The notes beneath the pieces are model-generated. The model did not search any database, was not told the DNA's origin, and saw only the letters and a list, made by a program, of their open reading frames with translations. A program made the translations under genes and the position numbers. Below are positions 50,539 to 58,983 of a stretch of DNA of 64,000 nt, in pieces (within the stretch, counting starts at the first letter, position 1; each line of letters starts with the position of its first letter). The stretch covers positions 62,001-126,000 of the forward strand of contig NZ_MBEI01000061.1 in NCBI RefSeq assembly GCF_001953985.1, read 5' to 3'. The stretch comes from Mycobacterium colombiense. GTDB lineage: Bacteria > Actinomycetota > Actinomycetes > Mycobacteriales > Mycobacteriaceae.

Positions 50539-51828
50539 TCAGCCGCGCTGAGCCAGGAAGGCGACGTCGACGATCTCGCCGGTGCGGATCTGCTCGGCGC
50601 CGCTGGGCACCACGACCAGACAGTTCGCCTCGGCGAGGGTGGCCAGCAGGTGCGACGAGGCGCCCGGGCCGCCGCCGAGCGCCTGGACCAGATACTCCCC
50701 GCTCTCCTGGTCGCGCATCAGCTGGCCGCGCAGGAAGCCCTTGCGTCCGGCCACCGACGTGATGGGCGACAGCGTGCGCGCCTGCACGATGCGACGCATC
50801 GGCTGACGCTTGCCCAGCGACAACCGGATCAACGGCCGGACCATCACCTCGAAGACCACCAGTGCGCTCACCGGGTTGGCCGGCAGCAGGAAGGTCGGCA
50901 CGCCCTCGCGGCCCAGCTGCCCGAAACCCTGGATGGATCCCGGGTGCATGCCGACGCGCACCACCTCTATCTCGCCGAGCTCGGCGAGCACCTGGCGCAC
51001 CGCCTCTGCCGCGGCGCCCCCGACCGCGCCGGCGATCACGATCACCTCGGCGCGATTGATCTGGCCCTCGACGATCTCGCGGAGCTCGCGGGGCCCGCCG
51101 CTGACGATCCCGACGCGGTTGACCTCCGCGCCGGCATCGCGGGCCGCCGCGGCCAGCGCATAGGAGTTGACGTCGTAGACCTGCCCGTTGCCCGGGGTGC
51201 GCGAGATGTCGACCAGTTCGCCGCCCAGCGCCATGATCGTCACCCGGGGCCGCGGGTGCACCAGCACCCGCTCGCGGCCGACCGCGGCCAGCAGCCCGAC
51301 CTGCGCCGCACCGATCACCGTCCCGGACCGCACCGCGACGTCGCCGGGCTGGACGTCGTCGCCGGCGCGGCGCACATAGGCGCCCGACGGGGCGCCGCGC
51401 AGAATCCGCACCCGCTGCGTCCCACCGTCGGTCCAGCGCAACGGCAGGACCGCGTCGGCCAGGGTCGGCAGCGGCGCCCCGGTCTGCACGCGCACGGCCT
51501 GTCGCGGCTGCAACCGGCTCGGGGTGCGCGACCCCGCCTCGACCATCCCCATCACCGGCAGCACCAGGCCCTCGCGCCCGTCGCCCTCGCCCGATTCCTC
51601 GAACGGCCCTGGCAGACCCTCGCTGCCCACCTCGCCGACACCGAGGACGTCGACGCTGCGCACCGCATAGCCATCGATCGCGGCCTGGTCGAAGCCGGGC
51701 ATCGGGCGCTCGGTCACCACTTCTTCGGCGCACAGCAATCCCTGCGCCTCGGCGATCGCCACACGTATGGGCCGCGGGGCCACCGCGGCGGCGGTGATCC
51801 GGGCCTGCTGCTCTTCCACCGAACGCAC
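50539..51828 (-). CDS. moeA1: MoeA/gephyrin-like protein, probable cell-division factor Glp
   Basis: A 429-residue MoeA-fold protein annotated as molybdopterin molybdotransferase in M. tuberculosis (Rv0994). N-terminal PMPGFDQAAIDGYAVRSVDV and QTGAPLPTLADAV are typical, but residues needed for molybdenum insertion are changed: the PTGDEL-type motif is ALGGELVD and the GGVSVGxxD motif is AGAVGGAAAEAVRQV. In Corynebacterium the equivalent protein Glp binds FtsZ and the membrane protein GlpR, and the genes around it match. GTG 51828 is used. I favour a scaffold role in division over catalysis. Confidence 0.85.
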   Translation of the reverse strand: MRSVEEQQARITAAAVAPRPIRVAIAEAQGLLCAEEVVTERPMPGFDQAAIDGYAVRSVDVLGVGEVGSEGLPGPFEESGEGDGREGLVLPVMGMVEAGSRTPSRLQPRQAVRVQTGAPLPTLADAVLPLRWTDGGTQRVRILRGAPSGAYVRRAGDDVQPGDVAVRSGTVIGAAQVGLLAAVGRERVLVHPRPRVTIMALGGELVDISRTPGNGQVYDVNSYALAAAARDAGAEVNRVGIVSGGPRELREIVEGQINRAEVIVIAGAVGGAAAEAVRQVLAELGEIEVVRVGMHPGSIQGFGQLGREGVPTFLLPANPVSALVVFEVMVRPLIRLSLGKRQPMRRIVQARTLSPITSVAGRKGFLRGQLMRDQESGEYLVQALGGGPGASSHLLATLAEANCLVVVPSGAEQIRTGEIVDVAFLAQRG

Positions 51829-51955
51829 AGCGCGCCTCTCTGCCTTCGGGCCGCGCATGGGGCGACCCGCTCACTGCGCAGGCGGGGCATCCCCGCCCGG
51901 GACCGCTACGCGTTCCGCCGGGCCGCCGTCGTCCGCCGGCCGGGTCAGCGCCCGG

Positions 51956-52867
51956 CTACTGCTCGGCCAGACCTAATCGCGCCACCAACCACTGCCGCAA
52001 ATCCGGGCCGTAGTCGTCACGATCCAATGCAAAGTCAACCGCAGCCTTGAGGTAGCCGCCAGGATTTCCCAAGTCGTGTCGAGATCCGCGATGCACGACC
52101 ACATGCACCGGGTGGCCCTCCGCGATCAGCAACGCGATGCCGTCGGTGAGCTGTACTTCGCCGCCGGCCCCACGCTCGATGCGGCGCAGCGCATCGAAGA
52201 TGGCGCGGTCGAGCACGTAACGGCCGGCCGCGGCGAACGGCGACGGCGCGTCCTCGGCCCGAGGCTTCTCGACCATGCCGTTGACCTTGAGCACGTCGGG
52301 ATTGTCGTCGTCGGGAATCGGTTCGACGTCGAAAACGCCGTAGGCGCTGACCTCTGCGGGCGTCACCTCGATGGCGCACAGCACCGTGCCGCCGTAGTGC
52401 GCGCGCACCTTCGACATCGTGCCCAGCACGCCGGTCGGCAGCACCAGGTCGTCGGGCAGCAACACCGCGATGGCGTCCTCGTCGTCGGCCAGCCGCGACT
52501 CCACGCAGCCGATCGCGTGCCCCAGGCCCAGCGGCTCGCTCTGCACGACGGATTCGACCTTGATCAGCTGCGGCGCGCGGCGGACCTTGTCCAGCATCGC
52601 CGTCTTACCGCGCTCCTCTAGCGTGCTTTCCAGCACCAGGTCTTCGACGAAGTGCGCGACGACGCCGTCCTTGCCCTCCGAGGTGATGATCACCAGGCGC
52701 TCGGCACCGGCCTCGGCCGCCTCGGCGGCCACCAGCTCTATGCCCGGCGTATCGACAACCGGCAACAGCTCCTTGGGGACCGTTTTGGTCGCCGGCAAGA
52801 AGCGGGTACCGAGACCCGCGGCGGGCACGACTGCTGTGCGTGGCACCACCACGTTTGGGCTTGACAT
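51956..52867 (-). CDS. galU: UTP-glucose-1-phosphate uridylyltransferase
   Basis: A 303-residue nucleotidyltransferase making UDP-glucose. The N-terminal nucleotide-binding loop is VVPAAGLGTRFLPATKTVPK, followed by LLPVVDTPGIELVAAEAAEAG, and the family motifs VLLPDDLVLPTG, MVEKPRAEDAPS and GRYVLDRAIFDAL. It lies upstream of moeA1/glp and divergent from the 5-formyl-THF cyclo-ligase gene. Product feeds wall polysaccharide, trehalose and glycogen synthesis. Corresponds to Rv0993. Confidence 0.95.
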   Translation of the reverse strand: MSSPNVVVPRTAVVPAAGLGTRFLPATKTVPKELLPVVDTPGIELVAAEAAEAGAERLVIITSEGKDGVVAHFVEDLVLESTLEERGKTAMLDKVRRAPQLIKVESVVQSEPLGLGHAIGCVESRLADDEDAIAVLLPDDLVLPTGVLGTMSKVRAHYGGTVLCAIEVTPAEVSAYGVFDVEPIPDDDNPDVLKVNGMVEKPRAEDAPSPFAAAGRYVLDRAIFDALRRIERGAGGEVQLTDGIALLIAEGHPVHVVVHRGSRHDLGNPGGYLKAAVDFALDRDDYGPDLRQWLVARLGLAEQ

Positions 52868-52943
52868 TGTTCACACGATAACCCGCATCCGCCTCGCCGA
52901 GTCGATGTGGCGCGGGCAAAGACCGGGCTGTCATGGTTAACGG

Positions 52944-53543
52944 ATGGCGACCACCAGCAAAGCCGCGTTGCGCGAACAGCTGCGTGCCGCCCGGCGCCAC
53001 GTTGCCGACGACGTACGCGCCACCGAGGCGCGGCAGCTGTGCGAGCGGCTGGAGGCCCTGGAAAGCATTGTGACCAGCGACAGCACGATCTGCGCCTACG
53101 TGCCGGTGGGCACCGAGCCGGGGTCCATCGAGATGCTCGACATGTTGCTGCGGCGCACCGAGCGAGTGCTTCTGCCGGTTGCGCGCACTGCGGCCGACAA
53201 CACGCCGCTGCCGCTGTCCTGGGGCGAATACCGGCCCGGCACGCTGACCACCGGGCGGTGGGGGCTGCTCGAACCACCGCAGCCGTGGCTGCCGTCATCC
53301 GCCCTGGCGCAAGCCGGCGTGGTGCTGGTGCCGGCCCTGGCCGTCGACCGCCGCGGCGCGCGGTTGGGCCGGGGCCGGGGTTTCTACGACCGCTCGCTGG
53401 GCGGCCGCGACCCGGCCGCGCGGCTGATCGCGGTCGTCCGCGACGCCGAAGTGCTCGACGAAGTACCGGCCGATCCGCACGACATTCCGATGACCCATGC
53501 GCTCACGCCGCGACAGGGATTGATCGATCTCGATGGGCGCTGA
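52944..53543 (+). CDS. 5-formyltetrahydrofolate cyclo-ligase
   Basis: A 199-residue enzyme converting 5-formyl-THF to 5,10-methenyl-THF with ATP. The C-terminal signature RRGARLGRGRGFYDRSL holds the phosphate-binding and catalytic residues, preceded by VVLVPALAVD, and the N-terminus is the Arg-rich helix LREQLRAARRHV. Corresponds to Rv0992c. It is followed by the heat-shock gene ruc after an 82-base gap containing a CIRCE element. Confidence 0.92.
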   Translation: MATTSKAALREQLRAARRHVADDVRATEARQLCERLEALESIVTSDSTICAYVPVGTEPGSIEMLDMLLRRTERVLLPVARTAADNTPLPLSWGEYRPGTLTTGRWGLLEPPQPWLPSSALAQAGVVLVPALAVDRRGARLGRGRGFYDRSLGGRDPAARLIAVVRDAEVLDEVPADPHDIPMTHALTPRQGLIDLDGR

Positions 53544-53571
53544 TGGGAATGAGTCATGTCACGTGGCGGTT

Positions 53572-53598
53572 CTAGCACTTGAGACGCTAGAGTGCTAA
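53572..53598 (+). promoter_or_regulatory. CIRCE element (HrcA operator)
   Basis: CTAGCACTT (53572-53580), 9 bases, then GAGTGCTAA (53590-53598). The CIRCE consensus is TTAGCACTC-N9-GAGTGCTAA; the right arm is perfect and the left arm has two changes. It lies 27 bases before the ruc start codon, so HrcA should repress this heat-shock operon. Confidence 0.85.
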
Positions 53599-53625
53599 CC
53601 AGATTGCAATCATCCGGAGGTTTTT

Positions 53626-53949
53626 GTGCCGACTTACAGCTATCAGTGCACCGAGTGCGACGATCGCTTCGACATCGTGCAGGCCTTCACCGACGACGCG
53701 CTGACCACGTGCAAACACTGCGCCGGCCGGCTGCGCAAGCGCTTTAACTCCGTCGGCGTCGTGTTCAAGGGCAGCGGCTTCTACCGCACCGACAGCCGCG
53801 ACTCCGGGAAGAAGTCGTCGAGTTCGAGCAACGGCTCCTCGTCGAGCGACTCGGGGTCCAACGGCTCGAGCCCCAGCGACAAGTCGAGCAGCAGCTCGAG
53901 CGACAAGTCGAGCAGCACCACCGCATCCACCGCCGCCGCGACCAACTGA
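53626..53949 (+). CDS. ruc: FmdB-type zinc-ribbon protein, redox-regulated chaperone Ruc
   Basis: A 107-residue protein. The N-terminal FmdB-like zinc ribbon has four cysteines (YQCTECDDRF and TTCKHCAGRLRK) and the conserved VVFKGSGFYRTDSR. From residue 60 the tail is almost only Ser, Gly, Asp, Lys and Thr, a disordered region. In M. tuberculosis the homologue Rv0991c (Ruc) is a heat-shock chaperone activated by oxidation of the zinc-binding cysteines and works with the DnaK system. The CIRCE element just upstream supports the assignment. Start is a GTG after CGGAGG. Confidence 0.9.
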   Translation: MPTYSYQCTECDDRFDIVQAFTDDALTTCKHCAGRLRKRFNSVGVVFKGSGFYRTDSRDSGKKSSSSSNGSSSSDSGSNGSSPSDKSSSSSSDKSSSTTASTAAATN

Positions 53950-54013
53950 CGGTTATCCACACCGGCCTTGCCGGGCGTGAGCCCGAGCGCCGGGTAACGC
54001 CTAACGTTGCCGC

Positions 54014-54682
54014 GTGGGCGAATCATCGCTGAACCCAAGCCTATTGAGCCGGGTATCGCTGTGGTTGCGCCCGGACTGGACTCGCACCGTGCTGGCGCGC
54101 CGCGTCGCCGCGGGCGGGCTGGTGGTGCTGGCCGGGATCGCGACGCTGCGGTCCAACCCCTCCGGTGACTATGCGCAAGTCGTGGTAGCCGACCATGACC
54201 TGCATCCCGGCGCCGCGTTGACTCCCGCCGATGTACGGCTCGAAAAGCGTTTGGCGGCAACCATTCCCGACGGGGCACGAGCCGACCTGGGCGCGGTGGT
54301 GGGTTCGACGCTGGCCGGCCCGACCCGGCGTGGTGAGGTGCTCACCGACGTCCGGTTACTGAGCAGCCGGTTGGCGGAGTCGACGGCCGGGCCGGGCGCC
54401 CGCATCGTGCCGCTGCATTTGGCCGACGCCGCCCTGATCGACCTCGTCCGGGTCGGTGACGTGGTCGACGTGCTGGCCGCGCCGGCCAGCGGTGCGCCGG
54501 ACAACTCCCACGCGGCGCCCAAGGTGCTGGCCACCGACGCCGTCGTAGTGCTGGTGTCGGCCAAAGAAAAGATGCAGGCCGCCGACGGCGACCGCGTAGT
54601 GTTGGTTGCGCTGCCGGCTCGTGTGGCGAACACGGTGGCAGGGTCGGCGCTGGGCCAGACCGTGACGCTCACCCTGCACTGA
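54014..54682 (+). CDS. SAF-domain membrane protein (Rv0990c-like)
   Basis: A 222-residue protein with one membrane helix (RRVAAGGLVVLAGIATL, about residues 29-46) and an extracytoplasmic SAF domain (VVVADHDLHPGAALTPADVR, then RRGEVLTDVRLLS), as in the N-terminal part of pilus-assembly RcpC/CpaB proteins. It follows ruc by 64 bases and corresponds to Rv0990c by position and size; in M. tuberculosis these two genes respond together to heat shock. Function unknown. Confidence 0.8.
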   Translation: MGESSLNPSLLSRVSLWLRPDWTRTVLARRVAAGGLVVLAGIATLRSNPSGDYAQVVVADHDLHPGAALTPADVRLEKRLAATIPDGARADLGAVVGSTLAGPTRRGEVLTDVRLLSSRLAESTAGPGARIVPLHLADAALIDLVRVGDVVDVLAAPASGAPDNSHAAPKVLATDAVVVLVSAKEKMQAADGDRVVLVALPARVANTVAGSALGQTVTLTLH

Positions 54683-54749
54683 GTGCCTGGCTGTTGTTGG
54701 TCTGCGAGTCGACAGCTAACTCTGTCCAGTCCCAGAAAGGCCATCCCCA

Positions 54750-55208
54750 ATGCTCAAAGGGTTCAAGGAGTTTCTCTCGCGGGGCAACATCATCGACCTG
54801 TCCACCGCGGTGGTCATCGGTACCGCTTTCACCGCCCTGGTCACGCAGTTCACCGACAACATCATCAAACCGCTGATCAACCGCGTCGGCGTCAATCAGC
54901 AGTCCAATTTCGGCATCCTGCGGATCGGTATCGGGGGCGGTCAAGCCATCGATCTCAACAACGTTCTGTCGGCCGCCATCAACTTCGTGATTATCGCCGC
55001 GGTGGTGTACTTCCTGGTCGTGCTGCCGTACACCACACTGCGCAAGCGCGGTGAAGTCGAGCCGGCCGACGACGCGCAGGTCGTCTTGCTCAAGGAGATC
55101 CGCGACCTGCTCGCCCAGACCAACGGCGACTCGTCGGGCAGGCACGGTGGCGTGAGCACCACGCCGCCGCCGGAGCACGGTCCCCGCGCGGAAGCCGAAT
55201 CGAAATAA
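54750..55208 (+). CDS. mscL: Large-conductance mechanosensitive channel
   Basis: A 152-residue MscL. The N-terminal amphipathic helix MLKGFKEFLSRGNI and TM1 (DLSTAVVIGTAFTALVTQF) with the pore Val/Ala/Gly pattern, the loop with NFGILRIGIGGG, TM2 (AAINFVIIAAVVYFLVVLPY) and a cytoplasmic helix (QVVLLKEIRDLLAQT) match the family. It opens under membrane tension to release solutes. Corresponds to Rv0985c. Confidence 0.96.
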   Translation: MLKGFKEFLSRGNIIDLSTAVVIGTAFTALVTQFTDNIIKPLINRVGVNQQSNFGILRIGIGGGQAIDLNNVLSAAINFVIIAAVVYFLVVLPYTTLRKRGEVEPADDAQVVLLKEIRDLLAQTNGDSSGRHGGVSTTPPPEHGPRAEAESK

Positions 55209-55245
55209 CCCTCGCCGACGTCACCGGCTGGGCTAGCGGCGGAGC

Positions 55246-55803
55246 TTAAATCTCCAGGCTCGACAGCTGCCCGATGATCTGGGCCGCCAACGGATTCAGC
55301 GTCGCCATCCCGTCGCGCACGGCGTAGCGGGAACCGGCCAGGTTGACCACCAGCGTGCTGCCGGACACCCCGGCCAGACCGCGTGACAATCCCGCATCGA
55401 TGATGCCCGCCGACAGGCCCGAACCGCGGATAGCCTCTGCGATACCGAGGATTTCGCGATCCAGGATCTCGCGGGTGGCCTCCGGAGTGACGTCGCGCGG
55501 CGTGACGCCCGTCCCGCCGACCGAGACGACCAGGTCCACCCCGCCGATCACCGCGGTGTTCAGCGCGTTGCGGATCTCGATCTCGTCAGCGGCGACCGCG
55601 ACCACACCGTCGACGACGAATCCCGCCTCGGTCAGCAGCTCGGTCACCAGCGGACCGCTGTGGTCCTCGTCCCCGTGAGCGGTGCGATCGTCGACCACCA
55701 CAACCAAAGCCCGGCCAACTACCAATTCCGCACCCGTTTCCATGGGGGCAACCGTATATCCGAGCTCAGACAATCCCGTCGCCGAGGGTTCGTCCACCTT
55801 CAC
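55246..55803 (-). CDS. moaB2: MoaB/MogA-family molybdenum cofactor protein
   Basis: A 185-residue MoaB/MogA-fold protein. Conserved segments are ALVVVVDDRTAHGDEDHSGP, DLVVSVGGTGVTPRDVTPEA with the molybdopterin-binding GGTG, and GIIDAGLSRGLAGVSGSTLV then NLAGS near the C-terminus. GTG 55803 shares one base with the pepD stop (TAGTG), so it is coupled to pepD. It probably adenylylates molybdopterin. Corresponds to Rv0984. Confidence 0.92.
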   Translation of the reverse strand: MKVDEPSATGLSELGYTVAPMETGAELVVGRALVVVVDDRTAHGDEDHSGPLVTELLTEAGFVVDGVVAVAADEIEIRNALNTAVIGGVDLVVSVGGTGVTPRDVTPEATREILDREILGIAEAIRGSGLSAGIIDAGLSRGLAGVSGSTLVVNLAGSRYAVRDGMATLNPLAAQIIGQLSSLEI

Positions 55804-57326
55804 TACTGATCCGCCTTCCCGAGGGTGACTGGCAATGTCCGGCTGCCGCCACCAGCGGGATCCTGGAACGTCAGCGAGATCTTGTCGCCGGGCGCCTTGG
55901 ATCGCACCGCCGCGACCAGCGCGTCGGCGCTGTTGATCGGCCGGTCGTCGACCTTGGTGACGACCACGTTCTTGGGTACGCCCGCGGATGCCGCCGCGCC
56001 GCCCGCGACGACATCGACGACCTTGGCGCCGGGGGTGCCCTTGTCGTTGGTCACCTGCACGCCGAGCGAGGCGTGAGACGCCTTGCCGGTGGCGATCAGC
56101 TCATCGGCGATGCGCTTGGCCTGATCGACCGGAATCGCGAAGCCCAGGCCGATCGAACCGCTCTGGGCATCCGGCGAGTCGGCGCCCAGCGTGGCGATGG
56201 CCGAGTTGACGCCCACCAGCTGGCCGTTCATGTTGACCAGCGCGCCACCGGAGTTACCGGGGTTGATCGCTGCGTCGGTCTGAATCGCGTCCAGCACCGT
56301 GTTCTGGTTGCCCGACTCACCGGTGGTCGACACCGGCCGGTTCAGCGCGCTGACGATGCCGGTGGTCACCGTGCCCGACAGACCCAACGGCGACCCGATC
56401 GCGACGACCGGCTGGCCGACGCGAAGGTCCGACGAGGAACCCAGCGAGATGGGCGTGAGCCCGGACATGCCCTGCACCCGAATCACCGCGATATCGCTGG
56501 TGGGGTCCGCGCCGACCACCGTGAACGGTGAGGTGCGACCGTCAGAGAAGGTCACCGTCGTCTTGGCCGTCGGGGCGCCGGCACCGGCGCCGCCCGGACC
56601 ACCCGGGATGCCGGGAGGCGCGGGAGCCGAGGGCGGAGCGCCCGGAGCGCCGCCGGGCCCCTTGGGCGGTCCCGCCGCGGCGGCGACCACGTGGTTGTTC
56701 GTCAGGATGAGCCCGTCGGTGGACAGGACGATGCCGGAGCCCTCTTCGGACTGACGCCCGATGTCCGTCTCGAGCATCACGACGCTGGGCACCACCTTCG
56801 AGGCGACCCCCTCGACGCTGCCAGGCGGCATGTTCGCGGCCGGGACGCTGGGCGCCGCGCCGATGACCCGCCCGCCGCCGTTCCCGGTCGCGTGCGTGCC
56901 GAGCTCGACCGCCGTCGCCGCGGCACCGCCGATACCGGCCGACACCACCGCGATGGCTACTGCGCCGACGACCAACAGGCCTGTGCGAGAACGTTTTTGG
57001 GGTTCCGGTGGGACAGGCATTCCGGGCAGCATGCCGGGCATCGGACCCGTGCCGGTGCCTCCCGGGATCGGGCCCGCGCCGGTTCCGCCGGGGATCCGAC
57101 CCGGCCCGGTGTTGCTGAAGGGCTCGTAGGGCGGACGGAACTGCGTGGTCGGCGTTGACGAGGGCTGCGACCGATAGCGCCAGTCATATTGCTGGTTGTA
57201 CGGCTGCTGTTGTCCCGGGGCGTAGCCGGAGGACCCCGCATGGCTCGGGACGTGCGCAGGCTGATTCGGCGCGGGGGGGTATCCCGGCTGCTGCGGCGGT
57301 GGCGAATACCTCGGGTCATTCGTCAT
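55803..57326 (-). CDS. pepD: HtrA-like serine protease PepD
   Basis: A 507-residue membrane-anchored HtrA protease. The Pro/Gly/Tyr-rich cytoplasmic N-terminus (to about 115) is followed by one helix (TGLLVVGAVAIAVVSAGIGG), a chymotrypsin-fold domain with the triad His in LTNNHVVAAAAG, Asp in DPTSDIAVIRV and Ser in NPGNSGGALVN, and a C-terminal PDZ domain (SLGVQVTNDKGTPGAKVVDV). A Pro/Gly/Ala-rich insertion (near GPPKGPGGAPGAPPS) lies between His and Asp. It handles envelope stress and is linked to MprAB. Corresponds to Rv0983, here in mprA-mprB-pepD-moaB2 order. Confidence 0.95.
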   Translation of the reverse strand: MTNDPRYSPPPQQPGYPPAPNQPAHVPSHAGSSGYAPGQQQPYNQQYDWRYRSQPSSTPTTQFRPPYEPFSNTGPGRIPGGTGAGPIPGGTGTGPMPGMLPGMPVPPEPQKRSRTGLLVVGAVAIAVVSAGIGGAAATAVELGTHATGNGGGRVIGAAPSVPAANMPPGSVEGVASKVVPSVVMLETDIGRQSEEGSGIVLSTDGLILTNNHVVAAAAGPPKGPGGAPGAPPSAPAPPGIPGGPGGAGAGAPTAKTTVTFSDGRTSPFTVVGADPTSDIAVIRVQGMSGLTPISLGSSSDLRVGQPVVAIGSPLGLSGTVTTGIVSALNRPVSTTGESGNQNTVLDAIQTDAAINPGNSGGALVNMNGQLVGVNSAIATLGADSPDAQSGSIGLGFAIPVDQAKRIADELIATGKASHASLGVQVTNDKGTPGAKVVDVVAGGAAASAGVPKNVVVTKVDDRPINSADALVAAVRSKAPGDKISLTFQDPAGGGSRTLPVTLGKADQ

Positions 57327-57398
57327 GTCGCTAAGTCGCTCTTCCTCTATCTCAGTGTTTCGGCAAGTCGACGGCTGGGTTCAACAGTAGCCGCAGAC

Positions 57399-58967
57399 CT
57401 ACCTTGCCCGCGCGGACTGAGAGTCCACTGAGATAACGTTCGCCGATTCCCGAGAGTTCGCCTCGTCGGCCGCCGCCGCTTTAGCGTGGTCAGTCGCCGC
57501 GTCTACCTGGTCGGTTTGCGGCTCGCCGGCCGCAGTGGAATACGTCGAGGCGGGCAAGGGCCGGCCGGGCAGCAGCACATAGAAGGACGTCCCCGGGGGC
57601 TGGCCGCCCGGAACGGTGTCCTCGACGCGCAGCATCCCCCCGTGGTTGAGCACGACCTTTTTGACGATCGCCAGCCCAAGTCCGGAACCCGGCATCGCGC
57701 GTGCGGTCATCGAGCGGTAGAACCGCTCGAACACCAGGCGGCGCTCCTGGGGCGGGATGCCGGGGCCGTGGTCGGCTATCACCAGTTCCGCGTGCGACGG
57801 GTCGAGCTGGCGCATCGTGACGCCGACGTGCCCGCCGGGCGGGCTCCACTTGGCGGCGTTGTCGAGCAGGTTCAGGACCGCGCGCGACAACCCGGCGGCG
57901 TCGCCGTACATCTGCCACGGCGTCACATCGACGTCGAACTGAATGTCGTTGCGCCGCCGCCTGACTCGCTCCAGGCTGCGATCGATGACCTCGGACATGT
58001 CGACTTGTTCGTGCACCACCTGGCCGGCGTCATCGCGGGTGAGGTCCACCAAATCGCCTACCAGCGTTGACAATTCCTCGATCTGCGCGATGACATCGGT
58101 GCGTAGGTCGACCATCTCCTGCTCGGGCAGGCGCGGCGCCCCCGGCTCCATCGCGGCCATCAGCAGCTCGACATTGGTCCGCAGCGACGTCAGCGGCGTG
58201 CGCAGTTCGTGCCCGGCGTCGGTGACCAGCCGCGCCTGCCGCTCCCGGGACTCGGCGAGCGCGCGCAGCATCAGGTTGAACGACTCGGTGAGCCTCGCCA
58301 ATTCGTCGCTACCGAACACGGGAATGGGTCTCAGGTCGTCGGTGCGCGCCACCCGCTCGGCCGCCTCGGTCAGCCGCGCCACCGGGCGCAGCCCGGCCCG
58401 GGTGACCATGCCGCCCGCGACCGCGGCGACCGCCACACCCACACCGCCGACGATCAGCAGCACCCAGCGCAGCCGGTTCATCACCGCCTCGGTGGGCTTG
58501 AGGCTCTTGGAGATCAGCAACGAGGTGCCGTTCTGCAGGTGCACCGCGAGGATTCGCTGATCGCCGGCGGTGCGCCGCGACATGAACAAGTCACCGTGGA
58601 TGACCGCTTTTTCCGGCGAGCCGACCGGCAGGGTCTGACCCGGCTGCTGGGCGGTATAGATCGCGTGGCCCGGGTTCACCAGCATCGCGTTGACGTCGGA
58701 ATACGCGGTGCCCTCGATCGCCTTGCCCGGGTCGGCGGCCAGTGAACCGCTGGCGATCAGCAGTTGCGCCCGGCTCTGTAACTGATTGTCGATGTCGCTG
58801 TACAGCGCGGCCGAGATCACCGCGTAGACGGCGAAGGCCATCAACACGACGACCATGGCCACCATCGACATGGCCAGCAGCATCACCCGCCACCGCAACG
58901 ACAGGGATGGCGTTGCGCGCAACGGTGGGCGCATCGGTGGACGTTGAGGCCGGGGGAACCGGATCAT
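57399..58967 (-). CDS. mprB: Sensor histidine kinase MprB
   Basis: A 522-residue sensor kinase. TM1 is VMLLAMSMVAMVVVLMAFAV, an extracytoplasmic sensor domain follows, TM2 is VLLIVGGVGVAVAAVAGGMV, then a HAMP domain, the H-box DAGHELRTPLTSLRTNVEL with the phosphorylated His, and ATP-binding N, G1 and G2 boxes (LLDNAAKWSPPGG, VIADHGPGIPP, GSGLGLAIVKK). A C-terminal Ala-rich tail follows. It senses envelope stress and phosphorylates MprA. The ATG at 58967 lies 17 bases beyond the mprA stop. Corresponds to Rv0982. Confidence 0.96.
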   Translation of the reverse strand: MIRFPRPQRPPMRPPLRATPSLSLRWRVMLLAMSMVAMVVVLMAFAVYAVISAALYSDIDNQLQSRAQLLIASGSLAADPGKAIEGTAYSDVNAMLVNPGHAIYTAQQPGQTLPVGSPEKAVIHGDLFMSRRTAGDQRILAVHLQNGTSLLISKSLKPTEAVMNRLRWVLLIVGGVGVAVAAVAGGMVTRAGLRPVARLTEAAERVARTDDLRPIPVFGSDELARLTESFNLMLRALAESRERQARLVTDAGHELRTPLTSLRTNVELLMAAMEPGAPRLPEQEMVDLRTDVIAQIEELSTLVGDLVDLTRDDAGQVVHEQVDMSEVIDRSLERVRRRRNDIQFDVDVTPWQMYGDAAGLSRAVLNLLDNAAKWSPPGGHVGVTMRQLDPSHAELVIADHGPGIPPQERRLVFERFYRSMTARAMPGSGLGLAIVKKVVLNHGGMLRVEDTVPGGQPPGTSFYVLLPGRPLPASTYSTAAGEPQTDQVDAATDHAKAAAADEANSRESANVISVDSQSARAR

Positions 58968-58983
58968 CGCGGGACCCGCATCG

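Noticed and set aside
53765..53962. Minus-strand frame opposite the Ser-rich tail of ruc
   Set aside because: It is only the complement of a repetitive Ser/Gly/Asp-coding tract.
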